Positions 43,842 through 52,481 of a DNA stretch of 64,000 bases are shown one piece after another. Made by a program: the position numbers and the translations under genes. This DNA is from CAYXWM01 sp964468805 (GTDB taxonomy: Bacteria > Bacillota > Clostridia > Lachnospirales > WRBF01). How positions within the stretch are numbered: position 1 is the stretch's first letter; the number at the start of each line of letters is the position of its first letter. The DNA is taken from contig CAYXWM010000002.1 in the NCBI GenBank assembly GCA_964468805.1, forward strand, positions 52,756 through 116,755. The letters run 5' to 3'. The notes under the pieces were generated by a model. The model was not told where the DNA came from, made no database searches, and saw nothing but the letters and a program-made list of their open reading frames with translations.

Positions 43842-44466
43842 TGTTTTTCCTCCCGGAAACTACTGTTACGGTCAAAATTCGTCATTGTTTCTTTTTGCTT
43901 AACAATTTTTAACCGTATTTATACAATAGTTAAGTTTTGTTACAACAATAATTAATTAATATTCCCATATATTTAAAATAATTCGTGTTTTATTTCGATT
44001 GAAAGGGAAGTCTAATCGAATTTTAGGCTTTGTTTAAGGTGATTTTAAGTCATGCTGTTAAAAAACACTGTAAACGCAAGCTGTCAGTTATAACACTTTC
44101 TTATAATATATTAACAGATTCGTAACATTTATGCAACAAATTTATCGCCTAAAAATTTCCCATTACCGGCTTTTGAGAACTTTTGCCGGTGGTATTCTCA
44201 TTATTGCTTGCGATTACTTCGTAATACTGCGATTTTCGCCGTTTTTTAAATGCAGTACACGAGAAAAGCCTGTAATTTCGCCGTTTTACAAATCTTCTTT
44301 ATTTTCTCAAAAAAATCCGGTATTATATTCCGGTGTTGATTTTATCCCGAGATTGCAAGCTTTTTTCTACCGGGAGAAATTCTGAAATATTTTTAATTTT
44401 GGCTTGCTTTTATCATATTTATAGAATTTTTACTTAAATATTTAAAGACGGTAAGGTGATATGTAA
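43842..44466. other. Non-coding gap with no recognised feature
   Basis: This 625-base AT-rich stretch lies between the divergent 3D-domain and ribF genes. It should hold both promoters, but I see no complete riboswitch, RNA gene or repeat in it. An 84-codon open frame at 44131-44385 lacks a ribosome site and family similarity. Confidence 0.5.
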
Positions 44467-45342
44467 ATGCCTGAATTTTTTACAGCCATAGCCTTAAGTG
44501 ACTTCGACGGTATGCATCTTGGTCATAATAATTTAATAAATACCGCTAAGAATTATGCGGATAAACATGGTCTTAAAGCTGTGGCTTTTAACGTTTCTCC
44601 CGTAAATGCAAAAGAAAAGGTCTTATTTACAAAGGAAGAAAAGCTGTCTGAATTTATAAATATAAATACAGAGCCGGTTTTTTATCCTATAGATATAGAA
44701 TTGTTAAACAAAGGACTTAATAATTTTATTAATAAAATTTTAATTGATGAATACAAATGCAAAGCAATATTTATAAGTGAAGACTTTATTTTCGGAAATG
44801 ACAAAGTAACTAAGGAAAAGTTAAATGATTTAAATGACAGCTTGAAAATTTGTATAATGCCCAAGCTTTTTGTGAATAACACAAGGGTTGATTCCGGTGT
44901 TATAGCCGATTTAATAAAAGAAAAGAATTTTACCCTCGCTCAAGAATTGATGGGGCGATCGTATTCAATACAGGGTAAGGTCACCTCAGGAAAGCAACTG
45001 GGACGTACTATTGGGTTTCCTACGGCTAATTTAAAAGCCCCTGTTGAAAAGCTTTTGCCACCCAACGGGGTATACGTAACCCAAACGATTTACAACGGCA
45101 ATTATTACAACAGTATAACCAACGTGGGTGTTAACCCTACTGTTTCCGGAAAATCTCAAAGCGTTGAGACTTATATTTTTGACTTTTCAGAAGATTTATA
45201 CAATAAAGACATTACAGTTAATTTCTTTTATCCTATACGCGAAGAAAAGACATTTCGCTCGGTGGATGAACTTATGAATCAAATCTCCAAAGACGAGTGT
45301 TTTGCAAGAGAATATTTAAAATCCAATCATAAAATTATGTAA
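44467..45342 (+). CDS. ribF: Bifunctional riboflavin kinase / FAD synthetase
   Basis: This 291-residue enzyme makes FMN and FAD from riboflavin. The N-terminal nucleotidyltransferase half has ALSDFDGMHLGHNNLI and ISEDFIFG (a slightly variant FRFG). The flavokinase half shows YSIQGKVTSGKQLGRTIGFPTANL, LPPNGVYVT, NVGVNPTV and VETYIFDF. The N-terminal half is somewhat shorter and more divergent than usual, so the FAD synthetase activity is less certain than the kinase. AAGGTGATATG precedes the ATG. Confidence 0.88.
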   Translation: MPEFFTAIALSDFDGMHLGHNNLINTAKNYADKHGLKAVAFNVSPVNAKEKVLFTKEEKLSEFININTEPVFYPIDIELLNKGLNNFINKILIDEYKCKAIFISEDFIFGNDKVTKEKLNDLNDSLKICIMPKLFVNNTRVDSGVIADLIKEKNFTLAQELMGRSYSIQGKVTSGKQLGRTIGFPTANLKAPVEKLLPPNGVYVTQTIYNGNYYNSITNVGVNPTVSGKSQSVETYIFDFSEDLYNKDITVNFFYPIREEKTFRSVDELMNQISKDECFAREYLKSNHKIM

Positions 45343-45381
45343 TTTATATTGAATTTGTCGTATTTTATAAGGTTCATGATA

Positions 45382-45410
45382 TTGACAAAATTATTTATAT
45401 TTGCTATTGT
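45382..45410 (+). promoter_or_regulatory. Probable promoter of aroK
   Basis: TTGACA (45382-45387), a 17-base spacer and TATTGT (45405-45410), 100 bases before the aroK start. Confidence 0.65.
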
Positions 45411-45510
45411 AAAGTAACTTCTTATAATTTTGAAATATTGCATAATCTCTTGATTTTAGCCTATATTTGATAAAATAATAATAAAATTTACATATTCGTT
45501 TGGAGCCGTT

Positions 45511-46053
45511 ATGCCCGGTAAAAAGACAGTAAATATAGTTTTGGTAGGAATGTCAGGAAGCGGTAAATCCGTTTTGGGTAAAGAAGCCGCTAAAATTCTG
45601 GGTCTAAATTATATAGATTTAGACCATGAAGTTGAAAGAATTCAGGGAATTTCCATACCCGAAATATTTAATCTCTACGGCGAGCCTTATTTCAGAGAAT
45701 TGGAATCAAGGGTTATCAGGTCTTGTGAAGAACTTTCCGGATATGTTATATCAACGGGCGGCGGTGCCGTTTGTTTTCCGGAGAACATGAAGGTTTTGAA
45801 AAATAACAACCTAGTAATTTGGATAAACAGACCTATCGAAAAAATCGCAGCCGACTTGACCACACATAACAGACCCCTAATAGCCGGGGATCCCAACCGT
45901 GTTTTCAAAATTTTTAATGAACGTAAAGAACTTTATAGGTCATATGCTGACTTGGAAATAATAAACGACGGAGAAATAGCTGCCGCTGTTAACCTCTTAA
46001 CCGAGGCTGTGGGTAAATATTTGAATCCCAACAATAATTCTTTCCTTAATTAA
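45511..46053 (+). CDS. aroK: Shikimate kinase
   Basis: This 180-residue kinase phosphorylates shikimate in aromatic amino acid synthesis. It has Walker A VLVGMSGSGKS (residues 13-20 as the P-loop), the shikimate-binding IDLDHEVE, FRELESRVI and the STGGGAV motif, then HNRPLIAGDPNRVFKIFNERKELY with the LID arginine. Length is standard. The start at 45511 follows TTTGGAGCCG, a modest site. No other aro genes are nearby; copy A8 begins three bases after the stop. Confidence 0.93.
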   Translation: MPGKKTVNIVLVGMSGSGKSVLGKEAAKILGLNYIDLDHEVERIQGISIPEIFNLYGEPYFRELESRVIRSCEELSGYVISTGGGAVCFPENMKVLKNNNLVIWINRPIEKIAADLTTHNRPLIAGDPNRVFKIFNERKELYRSYADLEIINDGEIAAAVNLLTEAVGKYLNPNNNSFLN

Positions 46054-46055
46054 TT

Positions 46056-46155
46056 TTACTGATTCCATACAAGACGAAGAGCAAAAATAATCGTTTTTTC
46101 CTTGAAACGTTGAAAATCAATTATTTTTGTCCTCTGTTTAAAATGGAATCAGTAT
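46056..46155 (-). repeat. Family A palindromic repeat, copy A8
   Basis: TACTGATTCC ... GGAATCAGTA in reverse orientation, with centre CCTTGAAACGTTG. It sits directly behind aroK and ahead of the terminator at 46159. Confidence 0.88.
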
Positions 46156-46158
46156 AAC

Positions 46159-46191
46159 AAGTTCGATGGAAAAAACTTCATCGAACTTTTC
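46159..46191 (+). terminator. Terminator after aroK and copy A8
   Basis: AAGTTCGATG (46159-46168) pairs with CATCGAACTT (46179-46188), followed by TTC. The remaining stretch to 46559 is AT-rich and should hold the pil promoter; nothing else is recognisable there. Confidence 0.75.
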
Positions 46192-46559
46192 ACATTATTC
46201 AGTCTGAAGATCTTTTCTTTGTTTAATACAATTCATCCAAACCCTGTGATTTACAGGAGTTTTTTTTCAATCAAATCGAAATAATACTATTAGTTATACA
46301 GGTTAACGTAAGTAAATTAATTTCGTATAGAGTTTAATAGTATAACCCGATTTTGGGCTATACTTTCAGTCATATTATTGCAATGATAATTACTTTCATA
46401 TAATAAAGTTTACCATATAAATAATATTAGCAAAAAACAATAATTTTCCATTAAGTTTTTCTCTATTATTCCGATATTAATAATACCTTATTTAATTAGT
46501 ATTATACGTTTTCGATTAATTGCTTATTGACTGAATATTCCTTAAAGAAGGAGCCTACT

Positions 46560-48242
46560 ATGATAAAAAATCTACGTATAGGTGATGTGCTTGTAGACGA
46601 GGGCTATATCACCACCGAACAACTTAATACGGCGCTTTCTTTGCAAAAGACCGGTACTGTAAAAAAACGTATAGGAGAAGTGCTGATAGAAAGCGAAATA
46701 ATATCCGAAGACAAGATGTTATCGGCTCTTGCCAAACGTTTGGATATTAAATACGTGCCTATAAGTGCAGTCCCCATAGAAATTTCGGCTGTGGAAAAAA
46801 TCCCGAAACAAATGGCTCAAAAATATTGTGCCATTGCGGCATCAATAAAAAACAACATTTTATTGGTGCTGATAAATGACCCTCTGGATTTTTACGCCAT
46901 TGAAGATATTAAATTATTGACCAATATGCCCTTGGAGATCAATATTTGCAAAAAAGACGAAATTCAAAATGCCATCGGTTATTGGTATTCGGAAATTGAA
47001 ACAAAAATCGCCGCAAAAAGTGCAAATTTAACTGCCGCTGAAACAACCTCCGTGCTATCTTTTACGGACCTTAGCGAAACGGCGGACGATACTCCCGTTG
47101 TAACTCTCATAAACTCTACATTATATAAAGCACATAATGCCCGAGCCAGTGATATTCACATAGAGCCTTTTGATACCTATACAAACGTGAGAATCAGGGT
47201 AGACGGTCAAATAGTTGATTATCTTACCCTTTCAGCATCTTTGCATAATTCAATAATTGCCAGAATTAAAATTCTTTCGAATTTGGATATAGCAGAAAAA
47301 CGTATGCCCCAAGACGGTCATTTCCGTGCAAAATTGCAGGATATAGAAATGAATGTCCGCGTATCCACTATACCCACGATTTACGGAGAAAAGGCGGTTT
47401 TGCGTTTTATAAGCCAAAGCACCCAATTAGACCACGCAAATACCTTCGGCATGGAGCAGGAAGACTACGAAACCATGCTCAATATTTTACAAGTACCCAA
47501 CGGCTTGGTATATATTACCGGTCCTACGGGAAGCGGAAAAACCACAACACTATATATGATTTTGGAAATGTTGTCTCAAAGGTTGGTAAACATTGCAACC
47601 ATTGAGGATCCGGTGGAAAAAAACCTGTCAAAGGTTAATCAAACTCAAATCAACCCTCTTGCCGGGGTTACCTTTGAAACCGGTTTGCGTTCCATTCTCC
47701 GTCAAGACCCGGATATAATCATGATAGGTGAAACCCGAGATGCCGAAACCGCAAGCATTTCCGTAAGAGCGGCTTTAACCGGTCACTTGGTTTTATCCAC
47801 CTTGCATACCAACGATGCCGTTTCTGCCATTGTTCGTTTAATAGACATGGGTATAGAAGACTACTTGATAGCCAACTCTCTTGCCGGCGTGGTTGCACAA
47901 CGTTTGGTTAAAAAAATCTGTCCTTTCTGTAAAGAAGAATATCAACCCACGGAAAACGAAAAACGCATATCCGGCTTGGACACGGATACCTTATTCCGAG
48001 GAAAAGGCTGTCACAACTGCAACAACACCGGTTACAGAGGAAGAACAGCCGTACACGAGATTTTACCTGTAGATTATTCAATCAGAAACCTAATTTCCAA
48101 GAAAAATTCTACGGAAGAAATATATTCTCATGTAAGAGAAAACAAAAAATGCAAAAATCTTCGCCAAAGCATTTCCAAATTGGTGCTTTCGGGCATAACG
48201 ACGGCGGAGGAAATGGTTCGTTTGACTTATTTTGTTGAATAG
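46560..48242 (+). CDS. pilB: Type IV pilus assembly ATPase PilB (GspE family)
   Basis: This 560-residue hexameric motor powers pilus extension from the cytosolic side. It has an N-terminal GspE-N/MshEN domain (IGDVLVDEGYITTEQLNTAL), the central ATPase with Walker A TGPTGSGKTTT, Asp box VNQTQINPLAGVTFETGLRSILRQDPDIIMIGETRD, His box LSTLHTNDA, and a tetracysteine zinc site CPFCKEEY...CHNCNNTG. The ATG at 46560 follows AAGAAGGAG. First gene of the pil locus. Confidence 0.95.
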   Translation: MIKNLRIGDVLVDEGYITTEQLNTALSLQKTGTVKKRIGEVLIESEIISEDKMLSALAKRLDIKYVPISAVPIEISAVEKIPKQMAQKYCAIAASIKNNILLVLINDPLDFYAIEDIKLLTNMPLEINICKKDEIQNAIGYWYSEIETKIAAKSANLTAAETTSVLSFTDLSETADDTPVVTLINSTLYKAHNARASDIHIEPFDTYTNVRIRVDGQIVDYLTLSASLHNSIIARIKILSNLDIAEKRMPQDGHFRAKLQDIEMNVRVSTIPTIYGEKAVLRFISQSTQLDHANTFGMEQEDYETMLNILQVPNGLVYITGPTGSGKTTTLYMILEMLSQRLVNIATIEDPVEKNLSKVNQTQINPLAGVTFETGLRSILRQDPDIIMIGETRDAETASISVRAALTGHLVLSTLHTNDAVSAIVRLIDMGIEDYLIANSLAGVVAQRLVKKICPFCKEEYQPTENEKRISGLDTDTLFRGKGCHNCNNTGYRGRTAVHEILPVDYSIRNLISKKNSTEEIYSHVRENKKCKNLRQSISKLVLSGITTAEEMVRLTYFVE

Positions 48243-48393
48243 ACTTAATTGCATAAGGAACAGAAGCAACCGGCAATTATACTAATTTCGAATAAGATGA
48301 AGGACAAAAATAATCGTTTTTTCCTTGAACCGTTGGAAAAAATCAATTATTTTTGTACTCTTTCTAAAATTTAATCATTATAAGTATAGACAT
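48242..48393 (+). repeat. Family B remnant (B7) interrupted by a family A copy (A9)
   Basis: ACTTAATTGCATAAGGAACAG...CCGGCAATTA (left end plus an internally deleted right end of family B) is broken at 48278 by a complete family A element (TACTAATTTC ... AATCATTA to 48382), after which family B's terminal TAAGTATA resumes. The insertion is bounded by TA. It sits between pilB and pilT. Confidence 0.75.
48278..48382 (-). repeat. Family A palindromic repeat, copy A9, nested in a family B remnant
   Basis: Reverse orientation, centre CCTTGAACCGTTGG with arms AAGGACAAAAATAATCG / CAATTATTTTTGTACTC. The termini have drifted (TACTAATTTC, TTAATCATTA), suggesting an older insertion. Confidence 0.8.
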
Positions 48394-48449
48394 CCGGAGG
48401 TTTGGGAAGAGCCGATCTTCCCAAGGCTCACTGAAAAGGAGCGAAATGC

Positions 48450-49505
48450 ATGACCATACAAGAACTGATAATGCTGGGAAGAGAACGGCGTGCCAGCGAC
48501 ATACATTTAACTTCCGACCGAAATCCCATTATCCGTGTAGACGGCGAATTAACAGAGACGGAAATTAATGTTTCCAAGGAACAAAAAGACGAGTTGATTC
48601 TCTCAATGTTAAGTGAAGAACAGAAAAAATCCGTTCTAGCCGGTTCCGACAGTGACTTTTGTTATACACTGCCCAATGGGATGCGTCATCGTGTCAATGT
48701 ATTTCACCAGCAGAGAAAACTTGCGGCTACTATCCGTATTATCAACGATACAATACCCACCTTTGAAGAACTCAACTTACCGGAAATTCTCAGACAGCTT
48801 GCCAATGAACCCCGAGGGTTAATCCTTGTTACAGGCCCTACGGGAAGCGGTAAATCCACAACCTTGGCAGCAATGATTGATTACATAAACCAAACAAAAG
48901 CCTGCCATATATTGACTATTGAAGACCCGGTGGAATACCTATATACTCAAAAGAAATCCCTGATTCATCAGCGTGACGTTGGTGTGGACGTGGAAAGCTT
49001 TTCGTCAGCTTTACGTTCGTCTCTCCGTGAGGATCCGGACGTTATTCTGGTGGGTGAAATGCGTGATTATGAAACTATTTCCGCCGCCATTACCGCAGCC
49101 GAAACCGGTCACTTGGTGCTATCTACCCTTCATACCACCGGAGCCGCCAGCACCATAGACCGCATTATAGACGTTTTTCCGCCTCATAATCAGCAACAAA
49201 TCCGTACCCAGTTAGCCGCCGTCCTTAAAGGCGTAATCACCCAAACCCTAATACCCCGTAAAGAAGGAAAAGGCAGGGTTGCCGCCTTTGAAATTATGAT
49301 AGGAACCGATGCCATACTTAACCTTATCCGTGAAAACAAAGGACACCAAATTAACTCCAATATCCAAACCGGCGGAAAACAGGGAATGTGTTTGCTGGAC
49401 AGCTATTTGGCTAACCTGGTAATAAAAAATGTAATATCGAAAGAAGCCGCTTTGGAAAAAGCATACAACAAAAACGAGTTGTTGAACAATATAATGAGAA
49501 TGTAG
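48450..49505 (+). CDS. pilT: Type IV pilus retraction ATPase PilT
   Basis: 351 residues. MTIQELIMLGRERRASDIHLTSDRNPIIRVDGELTE is the typical PilT opening, followed by Walker A TGPTGSGKSTTLAAMIDYIN, IEDPVEYL, SLREDPDVILVGEMRD, and the His box LSTLHTTGA. No tetracysteine site, as expected for PilT. It should depolymerise the pilus and allow twitching or DNA uptake. AAAAGGAGCG precedes the ATG. It lies 207 bases after pilB, a gap filled by the nested B7/A9 repeats. Confidence 0.95.
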   Translation: MTIQELIMLGRERRASDIHLTSDRNPIIRVDGELTETEINVSKEQKDELILSMLSEEQKKSVLAGSDSDFCYTLPNGMRHRVNVFHQQRKLAATIRIINDTIPTFEELNLPEILRQLANEPRGLILVTGPTGSGKSTTLAAMIDYINQTKACHILTIEDPVEYLYTQKKSLIHQRDVGVDVESFSSALRSSLREDPDVILVGEMRDYETISAAITAAETGHLVLSTLHTTGAASTIDRIIDVFPPHNQQQIRTQLAAVLKGVITQTLIPRKEGKGRVAAFEIMIGTDAILNLIRENKGHQINSNIQTGGKQGMCLLDSYLANLVIKNVISKEAALEKAYNKNELLNNIMRM

Positions 49506-49668
49506 CCGGCATTATGTAAACTCAGCGATTTACTTACCCAGATAATAAAGTAACGCAAGACAGCAAAATAAAGCAAAATACCCAAATACCATTGCGTTAC
49601 TTTAATTATATAATTACACTTACAGATTTCTGTGTACTATACTTTGTGAAATGAAAGGATGATAGATA

Positions 49669-50190
49669 GTGAACCTTTTTAAAAAAGCTAAAGCCAATAT
49701 TTTAAATAAAAAAGGCTTTACCCTTATAGAAATTATCGTAGTTCTTGTTATCTTGGCTATCTTGGCAGCCGCGGCTATTCCATCTATGTTGGGATTTATT
49801 GAGGATGCTAAAGGTAAGGCGTTGGTTGCTGAAGCTAGGGCAGCTTATATTGCCTGTCAAGCAATTAATACAGAAGAAAGAGCTGCCGGAACTCCTCAAG
49901 CTAATCTGGTAGCCGGATTTACCTCCACAAACACCGGTACCGGTGCTGATACTGTTCGAGTAAGAAATAGACTGAGAACAATGCTAGCACCGGATAATGT
50001 ACCCGTTACTGCGTTTGCAGCAAATCCTACGGCAGCACAAATAGCCTCAGAGTGCATAATAACTGTTGTTGACGGCGATTTTGATGCAAACGGGGTTTTA
50101 ACAAGAATTCAGTTTCAAAAAAGAGTTAACGCCACAAGAACAGCTACAATTGTAATTAATCCGCCTAACGCTGCGACTATTAGCTATTAA
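49669..50190 (+). CDS. Type IV major pilin / prepilin
   Basis: 173 residues. A short positively charged leader ends in KKG followed by the cleavage/assembly motif FTLIEIIVVLVILAILAAAAIPSMLGFIEDA. The Glu at +5 of the mature protein is present. The remaining domain is alanine- and threonine-rich, with no obvious cysteine pair beyond one or two Cys. It starts with GTG at 49669, eight bases after AAAGGATG. It precedes the prepilin peptidase that should process it. Whether it is the major pilin or a minor one cannot be told. Confidence 0.93.
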   Translation: MNLFKKAKANILNKKGFTLIEIIVVLVILAILAAAAIPSMLGFIEDAKGKALVAEARAAYIACQAINTEERAAGTPQANLVAGFTSTNTGTGADTVRVRNRLRTMLAPDNVPVTAFAANPTAAQIASECIITVVDGDFDANGVLTRIQFQKRVNATRTATIVINPPNAATISY

Positions 50191-50221
50191 TGAGAAAACG
50201 CTATAATTAAAAGGTAATTTT

Positions 50222-50983
50222 ATGTTAATCTTAGCCTACTTCATCATCTACACAATAATCTTCCTCTTGGGAATCACCGTTGGCAGTTTTCTGAACGTAA
50301 TAATATTCAGAGTACCCAAGGGTGAATTTCTAAAGAGTAACCGCTCATATTGCCCAAGTTGCGGTGAATTAATTGCATATTATGACCTAATTCCGGTTTT
50401 GAGTTTTTTGATACTGGGCGGTAAATGCCGTTATTGTAAGGAGAGGATTTCTTATCGTTATCCTTTGGTAGAGCTGGCAACCGGTTTGGTTGCTCTGCTT
50501 TGCCAAGTGCAGTTTGGTATGAACCTAAAGGCTTTATGTGTTTTTACGGTTGGAGCTATATTTATTTGCATAACCTTAATAGACATAGAGCATATGGAGA
50601 TACCGGATTCGCTGGTATTGGCATTGATTGTGCCGGCTGTTGCATGCGTATTTCTGTTTCCGCAATCATTGACTTCAAGAATTATCGGTATGTATATAAT
50701 CTCCGTACCCATGCTGTTAATTGCCTTGCTTATACCCAACGCCTTTGGCGGCGGTGATATTAAGTTGATTGCTGTATGCGGATTTTTGCTGGGCATGAGT
50801 AATGTTCTGTTGGCAACCTTTGTTGCCTTAATGACCGCCGGTTTTCAGGCGTCTTGGCTACTGTTAACAAGAAAATCCAAGACAGAGACTCATATCTGCT
50901 TTGGCCCTTACATATGCCTGGGAGTATACGTTTCCTTGTTTTGGGGAGAAAGTTTAATAAATTGGTATTTGGGGTTTTTTTAA
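50222..50983 (+). CDS. pilD: Prepilin peptidase (type IV leader peptidase, PilD family)
   Basis: This 253-residue polytopic aspartyl protease cleaves and methylates prepilins at the membrane. It has the N-terminal GSFLNVIIFRVP, two CxxC pairs (CPSCGELIAYYDLIPVLSFLILGGKCRYC), a catalytic Asp in LIDIEHMEIPDSL and the second Asp in the FGGGDIKL motif. Eight hydrophobic segments are visible. AAGGTAATTTT precedes the ATG. It follows the pilin by 31 bases and is probably cotranscribed with it. Confidence 0.95.
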   Translation: MLILAYFIIYTIIFLLGITVGSFLNVIIFRVPKGEFLKSNRSYCPSCGELIAYYDLIPVLSFLILGGKCRYCKERISYRYPLVELATGLVALLCQVQFGMNLKALCVFTVGAIFICITLIDIEHMEIPDSLVLALIVPAVACVFLFPQSLTSRIIGMYIISVPMLLIALLIPNAFGGGDIKLIAVCGFLLGMSNVLLATFVALMTAGFQASWLLLTRKSKTETHICFGPYICLGVYVSLFWGESLINWYLGFF

Positions 50984-51058
50984 CATCTTGTATTAAGATA
51001 TTTACAAACAAAAGATACAAGTCCACTCTCAAAATTTAATAAATTATAAATAAGAGAT

Positions 51059-51082
51059 GGGGACAAATAGTCCCCTTTCTTA
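51059..51082 (+). terminator. Hairpin after the prepilin peptidase gene
   Basis: GGGGAC (51059-51064) and GTCCCC (51070-51075) with a five-base loop, followed by TTTCTTATTTTT. A partial terminator inside the pil locus. Confidence 0.7.
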
Positions 51083-51167
51083 TTTTTCCATATTATGTTG
51101 CCGCTGTATAAAAAGCCAAAAAAATAATAAGCTATAATAGTCAAGCTATCGGAATTTATAGAAAGTT

Positions 51168-51256
51168 TATACTTAAAAGTAAATTAAACGGCTGTTCATC
51201 TTTATAAAAAACAGGGTCGCTCACCACCATAAATAATTCTACTTAACCAATACTGT
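51168..51256 (+). repeat. Degenerate family B repeat, copy B6
   Basis: TTATACTTAAAAGT at the left, AAAAACAGGGTCGCTCACCACC inside and TACTTAACCA at the right retain the family order, but about 45 bases are missing. Orientation is with transcription, between the prepilin peptidase and pilC. Confidence 0.6.
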
Positions 51257-51273
51257 TAAAGGAGGTGTGGACT

Positions 51274-52461
51274 ATGCCAAAATACTCTTACACGGCTAAA
51301 AATCTGCAAAACAAAATCGTGCATGATACTGTTGAGGCTCGTGACATAAAAGATTTAAAACGCAGAGTCAGGGAATTGGATCTTGTACTAATAGACGTAA
51401 GCGACCAACAGGAAGACCCCGCTCGCAATTACAGGCTTAAAGCCAACGAATTAGCGGAATTTTCCAGGCAACTTGCGGATATGTTGGCTACAGGTACTAC
51501 GGTTATTCGAGCCATGGATATAATACTTGACGGTACTACAAAACCTGCTTTAAAATCAATAATTAACCATTTGCATAGGGATGTTCAAGGCGGTTTAACT
51601 CTATCGGAAGCCATGAGCCAACAAAAACGAGCTTTTCCCGAGCTTTTTGTTAATATGTATGCCTCCGGTGAGGCTAGCGGTCAATTGGAGCAGGCTGCCC
51701 GAAAAATGTATGTACATTACGAAAAAGAATTTAGGCTTAACAGAAAAGTCAGGGGAGCTATGTTTTATCCCATTTTCCTGTTTGTATTGACCATAATCGT
51801 TGTGTTTGCAATATTTATATTTATTTTACCCCAGTTCTTTACGCTTTTCGAGGACATTGAATTGCCCTTAATTACCCAAGCAGTTATAGGCATAAGCAAA
51901 TTCCTTCAAAATTTCTGGCACGTATTTCTTATCGGAGTTCTGATGTTATTTGCTTTTATAAGATATCTTTTGAAAATTCCCAAATTCAATTTATGGGCAA
52001 ACCAAAAGAAAACAAGGATACCCGTAATCGGCAAGCTTGTAAAAATCATATATACCGCAAGATTTTCCCGTACTTTATGCTCTTTATACACAGGCGGTTT
52101 ATCTATGCTCAATGCATTGGAGATTTCTTCTAAAGTATTGGGAAATTCATATATAGAAAGCCAATTTGACGAAGTTATATCAAAGGTCAGAAACGGTGAC
52201 CCTCTTTCCGAAAGCGTAAATATTATAGATGGGTTTAACAAAAAGCTGCCTGCAAATATCCGCATAGGTGAAGAATCCGGACGTCTGGACTCTGTTTTGG
52301 AATCCATGGCTGATAGTTTCGATTATGAAGCAGAGATTGCCACTCAAGCTCTGGTTTCGTTAATAGGACCGGTGATGATAATATTCATGGCTGTAATTAT
52401 TTGCTTGGTAATGTTGTCTGTAATGCTTCCTATTCTGACTTTATATCAAAATATTGCATAA
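51274..52461 (+). CDS. pilC: Type IV pilus inner-membrane platform protein PilC (GspF family)
   Basis: 395 residues. MPKYSYTAKNLQNKIVHDTVEARDIKDLKRRV opens it, followed by two T2SSF domains (LAEFSRQLADMLATGTTVIRAMDI and ARFSRTLCSLYTGGLSMLNALEI), each ending in GEASG/GEESGRLD segments, and three membrane helices (about 170-190, 215-235, 370-390). It anchors the PilB/PilT motors to the membrane. The ATG at 51274 follows AAAGGAGGTGTG, the best ribosome site in the locus. Confidence 0.95.
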   Translation: MPKYSYTAKNLQNKIVHDTVEARDIKDLKRRVRELDLVLIDVSDQQEDPARNYRLKANELAEFSRQLADMLATGTTVIRAMDIILDGTTKPALKSIINHLHRDVQGGLTLSEAMSQQKRAFPELFVNMYASGEASGQLEQAARKMYVHYEKEFRLNRKVRGAMFYPIFLFVLTIIVVFAIFIFILPQFFTLFEDIELPLITQAVIGISKFLQNFWHVFLIGVLMLFAFIRYLLKIPKFNLWANQKKTRIPVIGKLVKIIYTARFSRTLCSLYTGGLSMLNALEISSKVLGNSYIESQFDEVISKVRNGDPLSESVNIIDGFNKKLPANIRIGEESGRLDSVLESMADSFDYEAEIATQALVSLIGPVMIIFMAVIICLVMLSVMLPILTLYQNIA

Positions 52462-52481
52462 CCGCTGTTAGGAGGTAACGC

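Noticed and set aside
43842..44130. ydaO/c-di-AMP riboswitch upstream of the cell-wall 3D-domain gene
   Set aside because: Such genes often have one, but I do not see the conserved cores in this leader.
44131..44385. Possible 84-residue protein
   Set aside because: No ribosome site, no recognisable motif, odd composition, and the frame is what chance gives in an AT-rich gap.
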